NCBI GenBank assembly: GCA_002771355.1
Contig: PCSU01000039.1
Coordinates: 1-35,379 of the forward strand
Origin: a candidate division WWE3 bacterium CG22_combo_CG10-13_8_21_14_all_39_12
Lineage (GTDB): Bacteria > Patescibacteriota > 4484-211 > GCA-002791395
Direction of reading: 5' to 3'
Length of the DNA: 35,379 nucleotides
The notes under the pieces are model-generated. The model was not told the origin of the DNA. It saw only the letters and a program-made list of their open reading frames with translations, and did not search any database. This document shows positions 8,162-16,631 of the stretch, piece after piece (positions within the stretch are counted from its first letter, which is position 1; every line of letters starts with the position of its first letter). The position numbers and the translations under genes are program-made.

Positions 8162-8168
8162 GTTACGT

Positions 8169-8174
8169 ATTGTA
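8169..8174 (-). promoter_or_regulatory. -10 box of proS
   Basis: TACAAT on the minus strand, 7 nt from the proS ATG, implying a leaderless message. No convincing -35. Confidence 0.5.
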
Positions 8175-8182
8175 TCGCATCT

Positions 8183-8210
8183 TTGCAGACAAACCCACGT
8201 ACGATATAGT
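8183..8210 (+). promoter_or_regulatory. Promoter of the membrane peptide-pseudopilin operon
   Basis: TTGCAG (8183-8188), 16-bp spacer, TATAGT (8205-8210). The -10 ends 7 nt before the ATG at 8218, so the transcript starts at or next to the start codon. The AAAGG between them is too close to the ATG to serve as a ribosome binding site. Confidence 0.55.
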
Positions 8211-8217
8211 AAAGGTA

Positions 8218-8355
8218 ATGAAACTTTCACCAGAATCAAAAAACAAACTCCTGATTGCATTCATTGTGGTTGGATCACTCGCAATTACATACATTTTATA
8301 TTCAACATTTACTTCTCAACCTGGAACTGACATACCAACATTTCCTGAAACATAA
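8218..8355 (+). CDS. 45-aa membrane peptide upstream of pseudopilin
   Basis: Very small protein, MKLSPESKNK followed by one hydrophobic helix (about residues 11-29, LLIAFIVVGSLAITYILYS) and a short polar tail. An upstream in-frame ATG exists but would place the start upstream of the promoter at 8183-8210. The stop shares one base with the ATG of the following pseudopilin (TAATG), so the two are translationally coupled. Unknown function; a minor assembly or anchoring partner of the pilin is possible from context only. Confidence 0.6.
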   Translation: MKLSPESKNKLLIAFIVVGSLAITYILYSTFTSQPGTDIPTFPET

Positions 8356-8918
8356 TGAATACACGAAACGGATTTACCCTCATTGAACTCTTGGTTGTTA
8401 TTGTAATTATTGGACTTCTCGCCAGTATTGGTATCGCTTCATTCAGTGGTAGTTTAGACCGCGCAAAAGAAGGAAAAGTTGTTTCAGACCTGAAAGAATT
8501 TAAAGATGCCATAACTCGACTAAAAATTGATACTGGTAAAGCTCCAACCGGAAAGACTGACCCACGAGTAGCACCGATCCCAACTGGGCAACCGCGCCCA
8601 TACACTGACTGCGTCTATAATGTAGAGGTTTATTTAAATTCTGATGACGCCGGATTAATTTCTGATACAACAAATAGATATCCAAACTGGGCAGGACCCT
8701 ATATAGAAAATGCTCCCGTTGATCCATGGGGAACAAACTACTACCACGACTCTGACTACACATGCCATCCTACAACAAAAGGCTGTGAGGGTATTACAGA
8801 CAATAAGACAATCCGGGCAATTCTTTCAGCAGGACCCAATAAAAGTTTCTCGTATGGAGTAGTTGGAAGTACAGCAGACCCAACGGATAACATAGTAGTC
8901 CCCATCTGCATACCGTAA
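8355..8918 (+). CDS. Type II secretion GspG / type IV pilin-like pseudopilin
   Basis: 187-aa prepilin with class III signal: short basic leader MNTRNG, then FTLIELLVVIVIIGLLASIG, with cleavage expected before Phe and Glu5 kept. The C-terminal domain carries the GspG-type YPNWAGPYIENAPVDPWGTN segment (about 114-133) and several Cys (C97, C137, C144, C185 approximately) that could form disulfides. It is longer than the two related pilins at 19-20 kb. Coupled by one base to the membrane peptide upstream, and its stop lies 8 bp from that of the convergent beta-propeller gene. No pilus assembly ATPase, platform protein or prepilin peptidase is in the window, so the machinery must be elsewhere. Confidence 0.9.
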   Translation: MNTRNGFTLIELLVVIVIIGLLASIGIASFSGSLDRAKEGKVVSDLKEFKDAITRLKIDTGKAPTGKTDPRVAPIPTGQPRPYTDCVYNVEVYLNSDDAGLISDTTNRYPNWAGPYIENAPVDPWGTNYYHDSDYTCHPTTKGCEGITDNKTIRAILSAGPNKSFSYGVVGSTADPTDNIVVPICIP

Positions 8919-8938
8919 AAGAAATCTTAATATTTCTT
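8919..8938. terminator. Possible weak bidirectional hairpin between convergent genes
   Basis: AAGAAAT-CTTAAT-ATTTCTT lies between and partly within the ends of the pseudopilin and propeller genes. It is entirely AT-rich apart from one G/C pair per arm, so it would be a weak terminator. Confidence 0.25.
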
Positions 8939-10912
8939 AACAACCACGAATCCAGCCCCCATAAGAATCATCATCACCAAGGCAGATACTGCTGTTGTTT
9001 CAACCGTTCCACTACTAGGAAGCGTACCTGGTGTTGGGGTAGCCGTTGCAGGACCAACGGTTGGTGTAGGAGTCGCAGTTTGAACACCAATTGCAAACGG
9101 TGACAGTGATCCTGGTGCTCCACAAATTGAATTGTCGCCACTATTTACATACGTTGTAACATCTGACCAGGTGCTGTCTTTATAGTGAAACATCCGTAAC
9201 TGAGTTTCTACCAGCGACTCGTTCGTAACCTGAGCTTCCGTATAAGGCAAACACACCGTCATGGTTTCACAAACAAGCCCAGTACTCGATAAATCATAGT
9301 TGGTTTTCAAAAATGTTTGATACGACTGCTTTTGCCCCGGTGGCGACTGAAATACTTTTACGGTGACGGTACCTGCAGTCGAAACGGATTCACATCGAAC
9401 TGTCACCGTCCCCACCGTTGTAGAGATAGAAATCTCACTTGGTGATGAGGTGTTCACACTAAAAGACCCCGTAGCAATTTCAGGAATAGGGGTTGGGGTT
9501 GGGGTTGAAGTGGGTGCTGATGTTGGTGTTGCTGTTGGTGTTGGGGTAGCAAGAACCGCATCCTTTTCGTACACGAACACATCGCCAAATCCGTTGGTAT
9601 CATTGGTAACCGCATTTGTGGCATATGAATAAAACGCAATGAATGTTCCCGTTCTGGTAATGACTGGATAATAGCTCACGTGGTTAAACTGAGTCCCATC
9701 AAGATTTTCACTTACGCGTGTTGTTATATTAGACTGACGGTCGTGCATAAAAACATCAATATACCCATTGGTATCTGAGGCAACAAGATTTGTTGCAGCT
9801 GAACGAAATACAACATATGTTCCATCCTCACTCAGTGAAATATTCGGGTAGTCTACACTTCCACCACTTGACCCGTTTGACTGAGTTCCCCCACTCGCTA
9901 CACTCACCCGTGAAATGGTGTTTGTCACCGTATCATACACAAACACATCACCAACCAAGTTGGTATCAGCACTACTTGCCAAAAGGTTTGTAGCATCTGA
10001 TTCGAATGCGACATATCTACCATTAGCAGAAATTGTTGGGAAATAACTTCTTTCATTTCCCTGAGTACCACTATTTGCTTTGCTAACTAGTATTGTGGTA
10101 TCGGTATCAACATTGTAGTAAAAAATATCGCTGTACCCATTCGTGTCCGAAGCCACCACATTGGTAGCGACCGAAGAATAGGCTATTCTTCTTCCATCCG
10201 CACTTACGGCTGGGTTCATACTATTTCCATCTGTCGGGGCATCTAAAGTATCTTTACTAATTTGCGAGATTGAATCTAGGGTAACGTCATACATCACAAT
10301 GTCTGTTTTTGCATTGGTGTCGGAGGCAAACAAATCAGAAGCATCAGTTTGAAACACAATGTAGTCTCCATTTTCATCAATCACCGGATTAAAACTATGC
10401 CCATTTGCATTTCCACCGGCTGTAACATTACTAATACGTGTCATCGTTCCGGTAGAAATTTCATATCTAAAAATATCAGCTGCATCATTGGTGTCTGCAT
10501 CCGACGTTAAATTTGTGGCATAGGAATGAAACACAACCCATTTTCCATCGGAGCTTATAACTGGCGCATCAGAATCTCCATTTGACTGAGTACTACTTAC
10601 TCCAGAACTCACGAGAATGGTTGTATCGTCTAGACGGTTATGTAAGAAAATATCTTTTGCAAGATTCGTATCACCAGTAACCAGATTGGTCGCCGAAGAA
10701 GCAAATGTAACCTGTACCCCATCAGCGCTAATCGAGCTTTTTGTAGATGCACCATTAGCCTCAACTCCTCCTGTAGATACGCTTGCACGAGTGAATCTTA
10801 CGGTACTAACAGATGAAACAGATGAATATGAAAACAATAAAAAGATACCAATAACAAAAAATAATGACGGGGCAAGTTTTCTTAGTCGACGAGCGGTAAA
10901 TTGGTTGTTCAT
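8927..10912 (-). CDS. Secreted seven-repeat beta-propeller surface protein with LPSSG-type C-terminal anchor
   Basis: 661-aa exported protein. A basic N-terminus and hydrophobic segment (about 15-32) form a signal peptide or anchor. Residues about 45-455 contain seven repeats of the pattern SxDGxxVxFxSxATNLVxxDTNxxxDIFxxD, as in TolB/WD40-like PD40 propellers, consistent with a seven-bladed fold. A TPTPTATPTSAPTSTPTPTP linker (about 458-477) follows, then a domain with paired Cys ending in LSPFAIG, a second TP linker, and LPSSG, a hydrophobic helix and a KKY tail, the layout of a sortase substrate. No sortase is in the window. It is probably displayed on the cell surface. Ligand unknown. The stop is 8 bp from the convergent pseudopilin. 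Confidence 0.8.
   Translation of the reverse strand: MNNQFTARRLRKLAPSLFFVIGIFLLFSYSSVSSVSTVRFTRASVSTGGVEANGASTKSSISADGVQVTFASSATNLVTGDTNLAKDIFLHNRLDDTTILVSSGVSSTQSNGDSDAPVISSDGKWVVFHSYATNLTSDADTNDAADIFRYEISTGTMTRISNVTAGGNANGHSFNPVIDENGDYIVFQTDASDLFASDTNAKTDIVMYDVTLDSISQISKDTLDAPTDGNSMNPAVSADGRRIAYSSVATNVVASDTNGYSDIFYYNVDTDTTILVSKANSGTQGNERSYFPTISANGRYVAFESDATNLLASSADTNLVGDVFVYDTVTNTISRVSVASGGTQSNGSSGGSVDYPNISLSEDGTYVVFRSAATNLVASDTNGYIDVFMHDRQSNITTRVSENLDGTQFNHVSYYPVITRTGTFIAFYSYATNAVTNDTNGFGDVFVYEKDAVLATPTPTATPTSAPTSTPTPTPIPEIATGSFSVNTSSPSEISISTTVGTVTVRCESVSTAGTVTVKVFQSPPGQKQSYQTFLKTNYDLSSTGLVCETMTVCLPYTEAQVTNESLVETQLRMFHYKDSTWSDVTTYVNSGDNSICGAPGSLSPFAIGVQTATPTPTVGPATATPTPGTLPSSGTVETTAVSALVMMILMGAGFVVVKKY
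9489..9514 (+). repeat. G-rich tract, possible G-quadruplex
   Basis: GGGGTTGGGGTTGGGGTT followed by a fourth run GGG, encoded opposite the TPTP linker of the propeller gene. Three GGGGTT units plus one GGG run fit the general G-quadruplex pattern; on the transcribed (template) strand it could slow RNA polymerase. It may simply be codon repetition for Pro/Thr. Confidence 0.45.
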
Positions 10913-11038
10913 AGCTTAACTACAGGTTACACGAGAATAATTCATGGGTCAATGAATAATTGCATACACAACTCTACTGCCCATCACACCAATACATAAA
11001 AGATTGCATGAGCAGTAGCAGTGGTTGATGTAATCTCA

Positions 11039-11113
11039 CTACTTTTTTTTCTTTGCAGTCTTTTTCTTTGGAGCAGCTTTCTTTACTACTTTCTTAACTT
11101 TTTTTGCGGGCAT
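11039..11113 (-). CDS. 24-aa lysine/alanine-rich basic peptide (histone-tail-like)
   Basis: Short ORF MPAKKVKKVVKKAAPKKKTA KKKK: 14 of 24 residues are Lys, with Ala/Pro/Val between. It is preceded by a strong Shine-Dalgarno (AAAGGTGGTGA, 6-8 nt before the ATG) and by a plausible promoter, TTGTAT-17 bp-CATAAT, about 50 nt upstream on the minus strand (around 11150-11180). Composition is like histone H1 / Hc1-type tails or ribosomal-protein tails, so DNA or RNA binding is inferred. No domain can be called from such a short sequence. The flanking 10913-11038 and 11114-11274 hold no other gene. Confidence 0.6.
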   Translation of the reverse strand: MPAKKVKKVVKKAAPKKKTAKKKK

Positions 11114-11274
11114 GTGTATCACCACCTTTCGATGTGGGTAATGTAATTATTATGAATAGATTAGAAAAAATATACAAGTGGTAATTGATATAAATTCAAG
11201 ACCATTTACTCTAACATTCCCACAAATTCAAGTAGCCCTTCTTAAATCTCAAATGAAACAACTTAATACAACTA

Positions 11275-11685
11275 TCACAGATATGATTTAACTTTATCTA
11301 TTGATGACAAAATACTCTTATCTATTATCAGTTTACGGGCCTCATCAAGGGTTGCCCACTTGAAATCAATTTGTTCTGACTCGTCAAGTACAACTTCGCC
11401 TAACAAATATCCACATACAAAGCTTACCCCAAGATGCTCATCGTTATCTGGAGCACGATAGAAATGAAATGTGTTAACTGGGGCAATTACTTTTACTTTC
11501 AATTGTACTTCTTCCATAACCTCCCGATGAAGCGCATCCTCAAACGATTCGTTTTGCTCCACCCGACCGGTAAGAATTTCCCATTCCCCCGGAGCATGCT
11601 TACGTTCAAATGAACGCTTTGTAATAAGAATTTTCCCATCTTTGATGATCGCTGCTTCAATTGCAACATTAAATACCCCGGGCAT
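11275..11685 (-). CDS. Nudix hydrolase
   Basis: 136-aa NUDIX-domain pyrophosphatase, typical length. The Nudix box is nearly canonical: GRVEQNESFEDALHREVMEE (about residues 40-59), with the metal-binding RE..EE retained and Gln for the final Gly of the box. FKWATLDEA near the C-terminus is a common family end motif. The N-terminus starts AIEAAIIKDGKILITKRS, the usual first strand. Substrate cannot be deduced (NTP, dATP or nucleotide-sugar sanitising are typical). TATTAT lies 6 nt before the ATG. It is divergent from the membrane-protein gene at 11745. Confidence 0.9.
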   Translation of the reverse strand: MPGVFNVAIEAAIIKDGKILITKRSFERKHAPGEWEILTGRVEQNESFEDALHREVMEEVQLKVKVIAPVNTFHFYRAPDNDEHLGVSFVCGYLLGEVVLDESEQIDFKWATLDEARKLIIDKSILSSIDKVKSYL

Positions 11686-11691
11686 AAAGAC

Positions 11692-11697
11692 ATAATA
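11692..11697 (-). promoter_or_regulatory. -10 box of the Nudix gene
   Basis: TATTAT on the minus strand, 6 nt from the ATG; leaderless geometry. Confidence 0.45.
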
Positions 11698-11727
11698 CTA
11701 CACAAAACCTTGCCCATCACCCTACGA

Positions 11728-11733
11728 TATAAT
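11728..11733 (+). promoter_or_regulatory. -10 box of the polytopic membrane protein gene
   Basis: Consensus TATAAT 11 nt before the ATG at 11745, leaving a leader of only about 4 nt. No -35 match or Shine-Dalgarno. Confidence 0.45.
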
Positions 11734-11744
11734 ACAGAAATACT

Positions 11745-12977
11745 ATGGCGCATGAAGACAATAAAAAGTGGTTCTACCTTATCCTTGCGCTCGGTGGATT
11801 GACCATCGCCCGCGGGTTTTATTTTCCCATCGCATGGCCAGTCACCAACTACACACTCTCTTACAGTTTTGGGTTCATTCGAAGAGGACTTGTTGGAAGC
11901 ATAACAACTTTTTTATTAGGCGACGTTGCTTACACGTATCAATTTATTTATGTTCTGTCATTTTTAGTTTTTGGAACATTAGTTTTCTTACTGTTTTACC
12001 TTTCTTATAAATCATTACAAAGTCATAATATTCAAATTATTGTTTTACTTACGTTTTTTTCATCACCCGGGCTCGTATTTTTAGCAAACTCTATTGGATT
12101 TTTTGATCATATTGGACTTGTAGTCTCAATGATATTCATTCTTTATATCGGAAAGATTACATCAATATTTAAACCTATTACTACGTTTTTAATTACACTT
12201 TGTATTGGGTTTATTCTTATCCTTACTCACGAAGGGCTTGCTGTTCTTGTCGGACCCCTCATACTTTTTGCATTATTTTTTAGTTACCTCACATCGCCAC
12301 AATTTATGCCAAAACAATTCATCCCTTTGCTAACAGCAACAGCTTTGCTAGGAATCATTTTTCTCTTATTTTCTTTTACCGTGACAAAGTATGGAACAAT
12401 TACGCCTGAAACAAAAACCCTCCTTGAAGAGCATATTGCCAGTAAAGTTAACTTTGATTTCTCTCACATTTCAACAAACTCTATTAGTATTTCAACTGGT
12501 ATGACCCTCGGATATATGTACAAATTCTGGGATCATTTGGCCCAAATTAGAGTCTTATTTACAACAATTCTCATAGCACTACCTTCCCTGATTGTTATGT
12601 TTTACGTTGGAATTGGTTTAATCATGTCATCAACTCTTTCCCATAAAAACATACTCCTATTCGGATACCTATTCTCATCACTTGCACCTTTTGCAATGAA
12701 TATTGGTGGAACTGACATCCAAAGATGGAGCATGTTTGCTATCGTTACAACCTTTATTGCAACAATAATTATCAGCCGTCTTTCCAACCTAAAAGAAATA
12801 ACAAGTCCCGTAATTCCCATTCAGGTTACCATCCTTATCGTTGCACTAAATATGATGACTATGAACTATTTAATAAACGACCGTGAAATCCACACGTTCC
12901 CATTCTTAAATGTAGTTAACTATATTGGAGATATTCGATTTGGAGATCAACAATTTCCACCTATTCCGGTTGAATAG
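11745..12977 (+). CDS. Polytopic membrane protein, possibly GT-C-like
   Basis: 410 aa with about ten to eleven hydrophobic helices; no family recognised with certainty. Conserved-looking polar positions stand out: SFGFIRRGLVGS after the first helix, FFDHIGL between helices near residue 120, and THEGLAVLVGP near 162. Loops of this kind (Arg-Arg-Gly, Asp-His, His-Glu) in a many-helix protein recall GT-C-fold glycosyltransferases or related envelope enzymes, but the canonical catalytic Asp cannot be pinned down. Its 3' end overlaps the convergent gene by 17 bp. Role in envelope polysaccharide or lipid modification is speculation. Confidence 0.7.
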   Translation: MAHEDNKKWFYLILALGGLTIARGFYFPIAWPVTNYTLSYSFGFIRRGLVGSITTFLLGDVAYTYQFIYVLSFLVFGTLVFLLFYLSYKSLQSHNIQIIVLLTFFSSPGLVFLANSIGFFDHIGLVVSMIFILYIGKITSIFKPITTFLITLCIGFILILTHEGLAVLVGPLILFALFFSYLTSPQFMPKQFIPLLTATALLGIIFLLFSFTVTKYGTITPETKTLLEEHIASKVNFDFSHISTNSISISTGMTLGYMYKFWDHLAQIRVLFTTILIALPSLIVMFYVGIGLIMSSTLSHKNILLFGYLFSSLAPFAMNIGGTDIQRWSMFAIVTTFIATIIISRLSNLKEITSPVIPIQVTILIVALNMMTMNYLINDREIHTFPFLNVVNYIGDIRFGDQQFPPIPVE

Positions 12978-13794
12978 GTGTACTGAGTTCATCTGGCACA
13001 ACTAAATCTACTGCACTTAAAGTATCATCGACTTTAGTTTGTGGTTTATAACGTACAAGCGAAAATGTTCCTTTGATTGAGGCATACAAACCCCAAAGCA
13101 TTGGTCCCCATACAACAAAATATGTCCCTGACATAAATTCGTACGTTACATATGTAATCAAGCTACCTCCCAATACCCACAATCCTCCCGTACGAATTTC
13201 TTTTTGCAAAACTTTTCGACCTTCATCTTTTGTTTTATATAAAAGAACCTGGGCAATAATAATGATTAATAACCCAACAACAATACCTACAATATATAAA
13301 TTTCTCTCAAATAGATAATCGTCTATGGATGAATTTATTGCCGTTGCTAATGATCCTGTATAGATTTCATATCCTGCATCCAACCGATCAACACCGTTTC
13401 CCCATGTGCTCACTAATTCATCTTCTGACAACGTCTCGTCTTGGGTCATAAGTAAATCGACCCCTTCTGTCATAGCCAAAGAGGCGTCGCGTGCTAATTC
13501 CAAAACTTCTTTTGACGAATCATCTAAATCACTCTCAAATACAAAAAGACCATATTCATATATGCCTCGAGATGTTTCAAATTCAGAATAATTGTCGTAT
13601 AAAATCGCAAGTTCAGAATCATAATCGTCAGATTCAACAAATGCGAGAGCCTGATCAATAATTTCGTAATCTAAATTGATTCGCACAACAGCTTCATCAA
13701 AATACTCTTCAACCGTCTGAGCAAAAACTGGAATAGTTGAAATAGAAAAAATGCCTACAACAAAACCCAAAACCACCAAACTACGCTTAATCAT
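12961..13794 (-). CDS. Exported/membrane protein with helical ectodomain, unknown function
   Basis: 277 aa, not recognised. An N-terminal signal peptide (MIKRSLVVLGFVVGIFSIST then PVFAQ) is followed by an acidic, probably helical region rich in Asp/Glu/Tyr (about 27-165), a transmembrane helix (about 168-186, IVGIVVGLLIIIIAQVLLY), a short basic stretch and two further hydrophobic segments (about 205-245). The C-terminal tail is acidic and proline-containing. TACAAT stands 6 nt before the ATG. It lies 42 bp downstream of secA on the same strand; its 3' end overlaps that of the + strand membrane gene by 17 bp. Confidence 0.7.
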   Translation of the reverse strand: MIKRSLVVLGFVVGIFSISTIPVFAQTVEEYFDEAVVRINLDYEIIDQALAFVESDDYDSELAILYDNYSEFETSRGIYEYGLFVFESDLDDSSKEVLELARDASLAMTEGVDLLMTQDETLSEDELVSTWGNGVDRLDAGYEIYTGSLATAINSSIDDYLFERNLYIVGIVVGLLIIIIAQVLLYKTKDEGRKVLQKEIRTGGLWVLGGSLITYVTYEFMSGTYFVVWGPMLWGLYASIKGTFSLVRYKPQTKVDDTLSAVDLVVPDELSTPIQPE

Positions 13795-13800
13795 GGCGAT

Positions 13801-13806
13801 ATTGTA
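13801..13806 (-). promoter_or_regulatory. -10 box of the 277-aa membrane protein gene
   Basis: TACAAT on the minus strand, 6 nt (ATCGCC) from the ATG; leaderless geometry. Confidence 0.5.
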
Positions 13807-13836
13807 GCATGTTCATACGAAAGATTATGTAAGACA

Positions 13837-16548
13837 CTAGTGCGTAGATAATTGTTGTTTATGCTCTGGGGTATTCTTTAACCCACAATTTTTATACTTT
13901 TTACCTGAACCACAAGGGCATGGATCGTTACGATTTATATTCTCATCTTCAGATTTTACGACTGGCTGTTGAGGTTCCTGCTGAGTTGGAGAATTCGTCC
14001 TAGCAGATTCTGCTGGAATTCGTTTTGCAGAGGAGGTTTTATTCATTTGAAACTGACCTAATGTTTGGTGCTGTCCTTTTGCATCCTCAACAATACGACC
14101 CACACTTCCAAGTTGGGGAATATCATCATTTACCTCAACCTTAATGTGCTTAAACCGTTGAATAATTTCGAAATCAATTTCACTAATTAACCGTTCAAAC
14201 ATCGCATACCCTTCGTTCTTAAACTCAACCAATGGATCTCTTTGACCATAACCCCGTAAACCAACCCCAGCCCTTAATTCATCTAAAGCATCAATATGAT
14301 CCATCCACAACCTATCAATACTAGTTAAAAATACATACCGAACTAATTGGTTATACCGTTCCTCCCCTAATTTTTCTTTTTCATTTTGTATTTGATTTAT
14401 AAACTCTTCAACCTCACTTGAATCAACTTCTTCTTCGAATTCATCATGATCATGGGTTACTACCAAAACCTTTTTGGCCTTTTGCAAAAGTTCATTGTGC
14501 AATTGACTCGAATCTTTTCCTAGTTGATCTTTTTCACCCATCTCTAATAAACGCCTACGACGTGCATAAATAATCTCCCGCTGTTTATTAATGACATCGT
14601 CATACTCAACTAAGTGTTTTCTAATATCAAAGTTATACCCCTCTACCTTTTGCTGAGAACCTTCAATTGTTTTGGAAATCATTCCACTTTCAATAGGCAT
14701 ATCATCAGGAATATTTAGCCTATTCATAATCCCAGCCATACGGTCTCCTCCAAAAATACGCATGAGGTTGTCATCCATAGCAACGTAAAATCGCGATATT
14801 CCTGGATCACCTTGTCTGCCTGCTCGACCTCGTAACTGATTATCAATGCGCCTTGCCTCATGACGTTCCGTTCCAATCACATACAACCCACCTGCTTCTT
14901 TTACACCATCACCTAGCTTAATATCGGTTCCGCGACCTGCCATGTTGGTCGCAACAGTAACCGATCTCTTTTGTCCTGCATCAGCAATAATATCTGCCTC
15001 ACGTGCATGGTTTTTTGCGTTTAATACTTCATGTGTAATGCCTCTACGTTTAAGTAGCTGACTCACTAATTCATTATTTTCAACTGAAGTGGTACCTACT
15101 AATATTGGCTGACCTTGGCTTGAGACAGTCTCAATATCATCAACAATTGCTTTCCATTTTGCACGCTGAGTTTTAAAAATTCGATCTGGGTGATCAATAC
15201 GAGCTGTTGGTCTATGAGTAGGAACTGATACAGAGTCCAGTTGGTAGATTTTGTGGAACTCCTCAGCTTCAGTCACAATTGTTGCACTCATACCGGCAAG
15301 TTTTTCATATAACCTAAAATAATTTTGAAAGGTTACCGTTGCAACTGTCTTACTTTCTTTTTGGATTGCAACGTTTTCCTTTGCCTCAAGCGCTTGGTGT
15401 AGTCCTTCAGAAAATCGACGACCTTCCATGAGTCGACCAGTAAATTCATCAACTATATGAACTTGTCCGTCCTGAACTACATAGGCAATATCTTTAATGT
15501 ATGCGTACTGGGCCTTGAGTGATTGTTCCAAATGATGCGCCAATGTAAAATCATCAAACAAGTTTGTAATTCCTAGCCAATTTTCAATTTTTTTAACGCC
15601 AAGGTCGGTTAGAATTACTTGTTTTGCTTTTTCATCAAGTTCAAAATCGCCCGGATTAAGCCGTTTTACAAGAGATGCAAATTTAACATACAGTTCATTC
15701 GACTCCTCAGCAGGTTGCGAAATAATAAGAGGTGTGCGTGCCTCATCAATAAGAATCGAGTCTACCTCGTCAACAATGGTGAAATGATGAACCCCAACCT
15801 CCCCAACAGGATTGGTTTGAACCATATTTTCAAATGAATGAGCCATGTTGTCTCTTAAATAGTCAAACCCAAACTCATTGTTTGTTCCATACGTAACATC
15901 AGCAGCATATGCCTCTCTCCTTGATACCGGACGCATATATTTCCCATCACCAAAGGCATACTCTTTTGCGTTTGGTGTTTGATCAATTGCTTCTTCTGGT
16001 GTTAGGGAAAATAAGAATGATTGTTGATTATTATTAATACAACCAATGGTAAGTCCAAGCCTTGCATATACAAAACCCATCCACTCAGCGTCACGTTTAG
16101 CTAAATAGTCGTTGACGGTAACCAAATGTGCACCGCGACCAGTTAATGCGTTAAGATACATTGGGTGGACAGCAGCATGGGTTTTTCCTTCACCTGTTTT
16201 TTGTTCAGCAGCATATCCTCTGTGAAGTAAAATCCCTACCATTATTTGCTCATCGTATGACCGCTCACCGTAGGTTCGTTTGAAAACCTCGCGAACAAGA
16301 GCAAAAGCCTCTGGTACGATTTCATCTAAAATAGCCCGTTCATGCTGAATAAGAGAATCATGTAGCCCATCATCTTTATCCATTTGTTCACGAATTTTTT
16401 GTTTTAAAGACTTTGAATACTCCAGTAACTCTATATCAGACTTAACCTCAAATTCTTGTTCATAAGAATTTATATTTACTATCGTTGGATTAAGTGAATC
16501 TATCGTGCGCTGATTAGCATCAAAAACACGACGTAATATACCTAACAT
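13837..16548 (-). CDS. secA: Preprotein translocase ATPase SecA
   Basis: Motor of Sec-dependent protein export, 903 aa, full length. Seen: Walker A region AEQKTGEGKTHAAVHPMYLN (about 114-133), DEVDSILIDEARTPLIIS (Walker B/DEAD region), GTTSVE and ATNMAGRGTDIKLGDGV (helicase motifs V-VI region), RGRAGRQGDPG, the helical scaffold, and a C-terminal zinc-binding SEC-C tail CPCGSGKKYKNCGLK. The last position of the zinc motif, usually Cys or His, is Gly here. The product handles the many signal-peptide proteins in this window. TACAAT lies 9 nt before the ATG, just after the terminator of the upstream zinc-ribbon gene. Confidence 0.97.
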   Translation of the reverse strand: MLGILRRVFDANQRTIDSLNPTIVNINSYEQEFEVKSDIELLEYSKSLKQKIREQMDKDDGLHDSLIQHERAILDEIVPEAFALVREVFKRTYGERSYDEQIMVGILLHRGYAAEQKTGEGKTHAAVHPMYLNALTGRGAHLVTVNDYLAKRDAEWMGFVYARLGLTIGCINNNQQSFLFSLTPEEAIDQTPNAKEYAFGDGKYMRPVSRREAYAADVTYGTNNEFGFDYLRDNMAHSFENMVQTNPVGEVGVHHFTIVDEVDSILIDEARTPLIISQPAEESNELYVKFASLVKRLNPGDFELDEKAKQVILTDLGVKKIENWLGITNLFDDFTLAHHLEQSLKAQYAYIKDIAYVVQDGQVHIVDEFTGRLMEGRRFSEGLHQALEAKENVAIQKESKTVATVTFQNYFRLYEKLAGMSATIVTEAEEFHKIYQLDSVSVPTHRPTARIDHPDRIFKTQRAKWKAIVDDIETVSSQGQPILVGTTSVENNELVSQLLKRRGITHEVLNAKNHAREADIIADAGQKRSVTVATNMAGRGTDIKLGDGVKEAGGLYVIGTERHEARRIDNQLRGRAGRQGDPGISRFYVAMDDNLMRIFGGDRMAGIMNRLNIPDDMPIESGMISKTIEGSQQKVEGYNFDIRKHLVEYDDVINKQREIIYARRRRLLEMGEKDQLGKDSSQLHNELLQKAKKVLVVTHDHDEFEEEVDSSEVEEFINQIQNEKEKLGEERYNQLVRYVFLTSIDRLWMDHIDALDELRAGVGLRGYGQRDPLVEFKNEGYAMFERLISEIDFEIIQRFKHIKVEVNDDIPQLGSVGRIVEDAKGQHQTLGQFQMNKTSSAKRIPAESARTNSPTQQEPQQPVVKSEDENINRNDPCPCGSGKKYKNCGLKNTPEHKQQLSTH

Positions 16549-16557
16549 GTCGAGTGT

Positions 16558-16563
16558 ATTGTA
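16558..16563 (-). promoter_or_regulatory. -10 box of secA
   Basis: TACAAT on the minus strand, 9 nt from the secA ATG. It follows directly on the U-tract of the upstream terminator; leader of about 2 nt predicted. Confidence 0.45.
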
Positions 16564-16568
16564 ACATG

Positions 16569-16612
16569 AAAAAACGTGAGGCTAGAGAAGTTTTTTACCT
16601 TCCCTAGCCTCA
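16569..16612 (-). terminator. Intrinsic terminator after the zinc-ribbon gene
   Basis: On the minus strand TGAGGCTAG and CTAGCCTCA (16612-16604 and 16585-16577) form a 9-bp stem, with an extra inner GAAG/CTTC pairing, followed by CG and six T. It is placed between the zinc-ribbon gene and secA and isolates the two transcripts. Confidence 0.8.
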
Positions 16613-16631
16613 GTATTTGTGATCTTCACCT

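Noticed and set aside
9363..9632. 89-aa + strand frame rich in Gly-Val repeats
   Set aside because: It is the antisense of the TP-rich linker codons of the propeller gene; the repeat comes from the coding strand.
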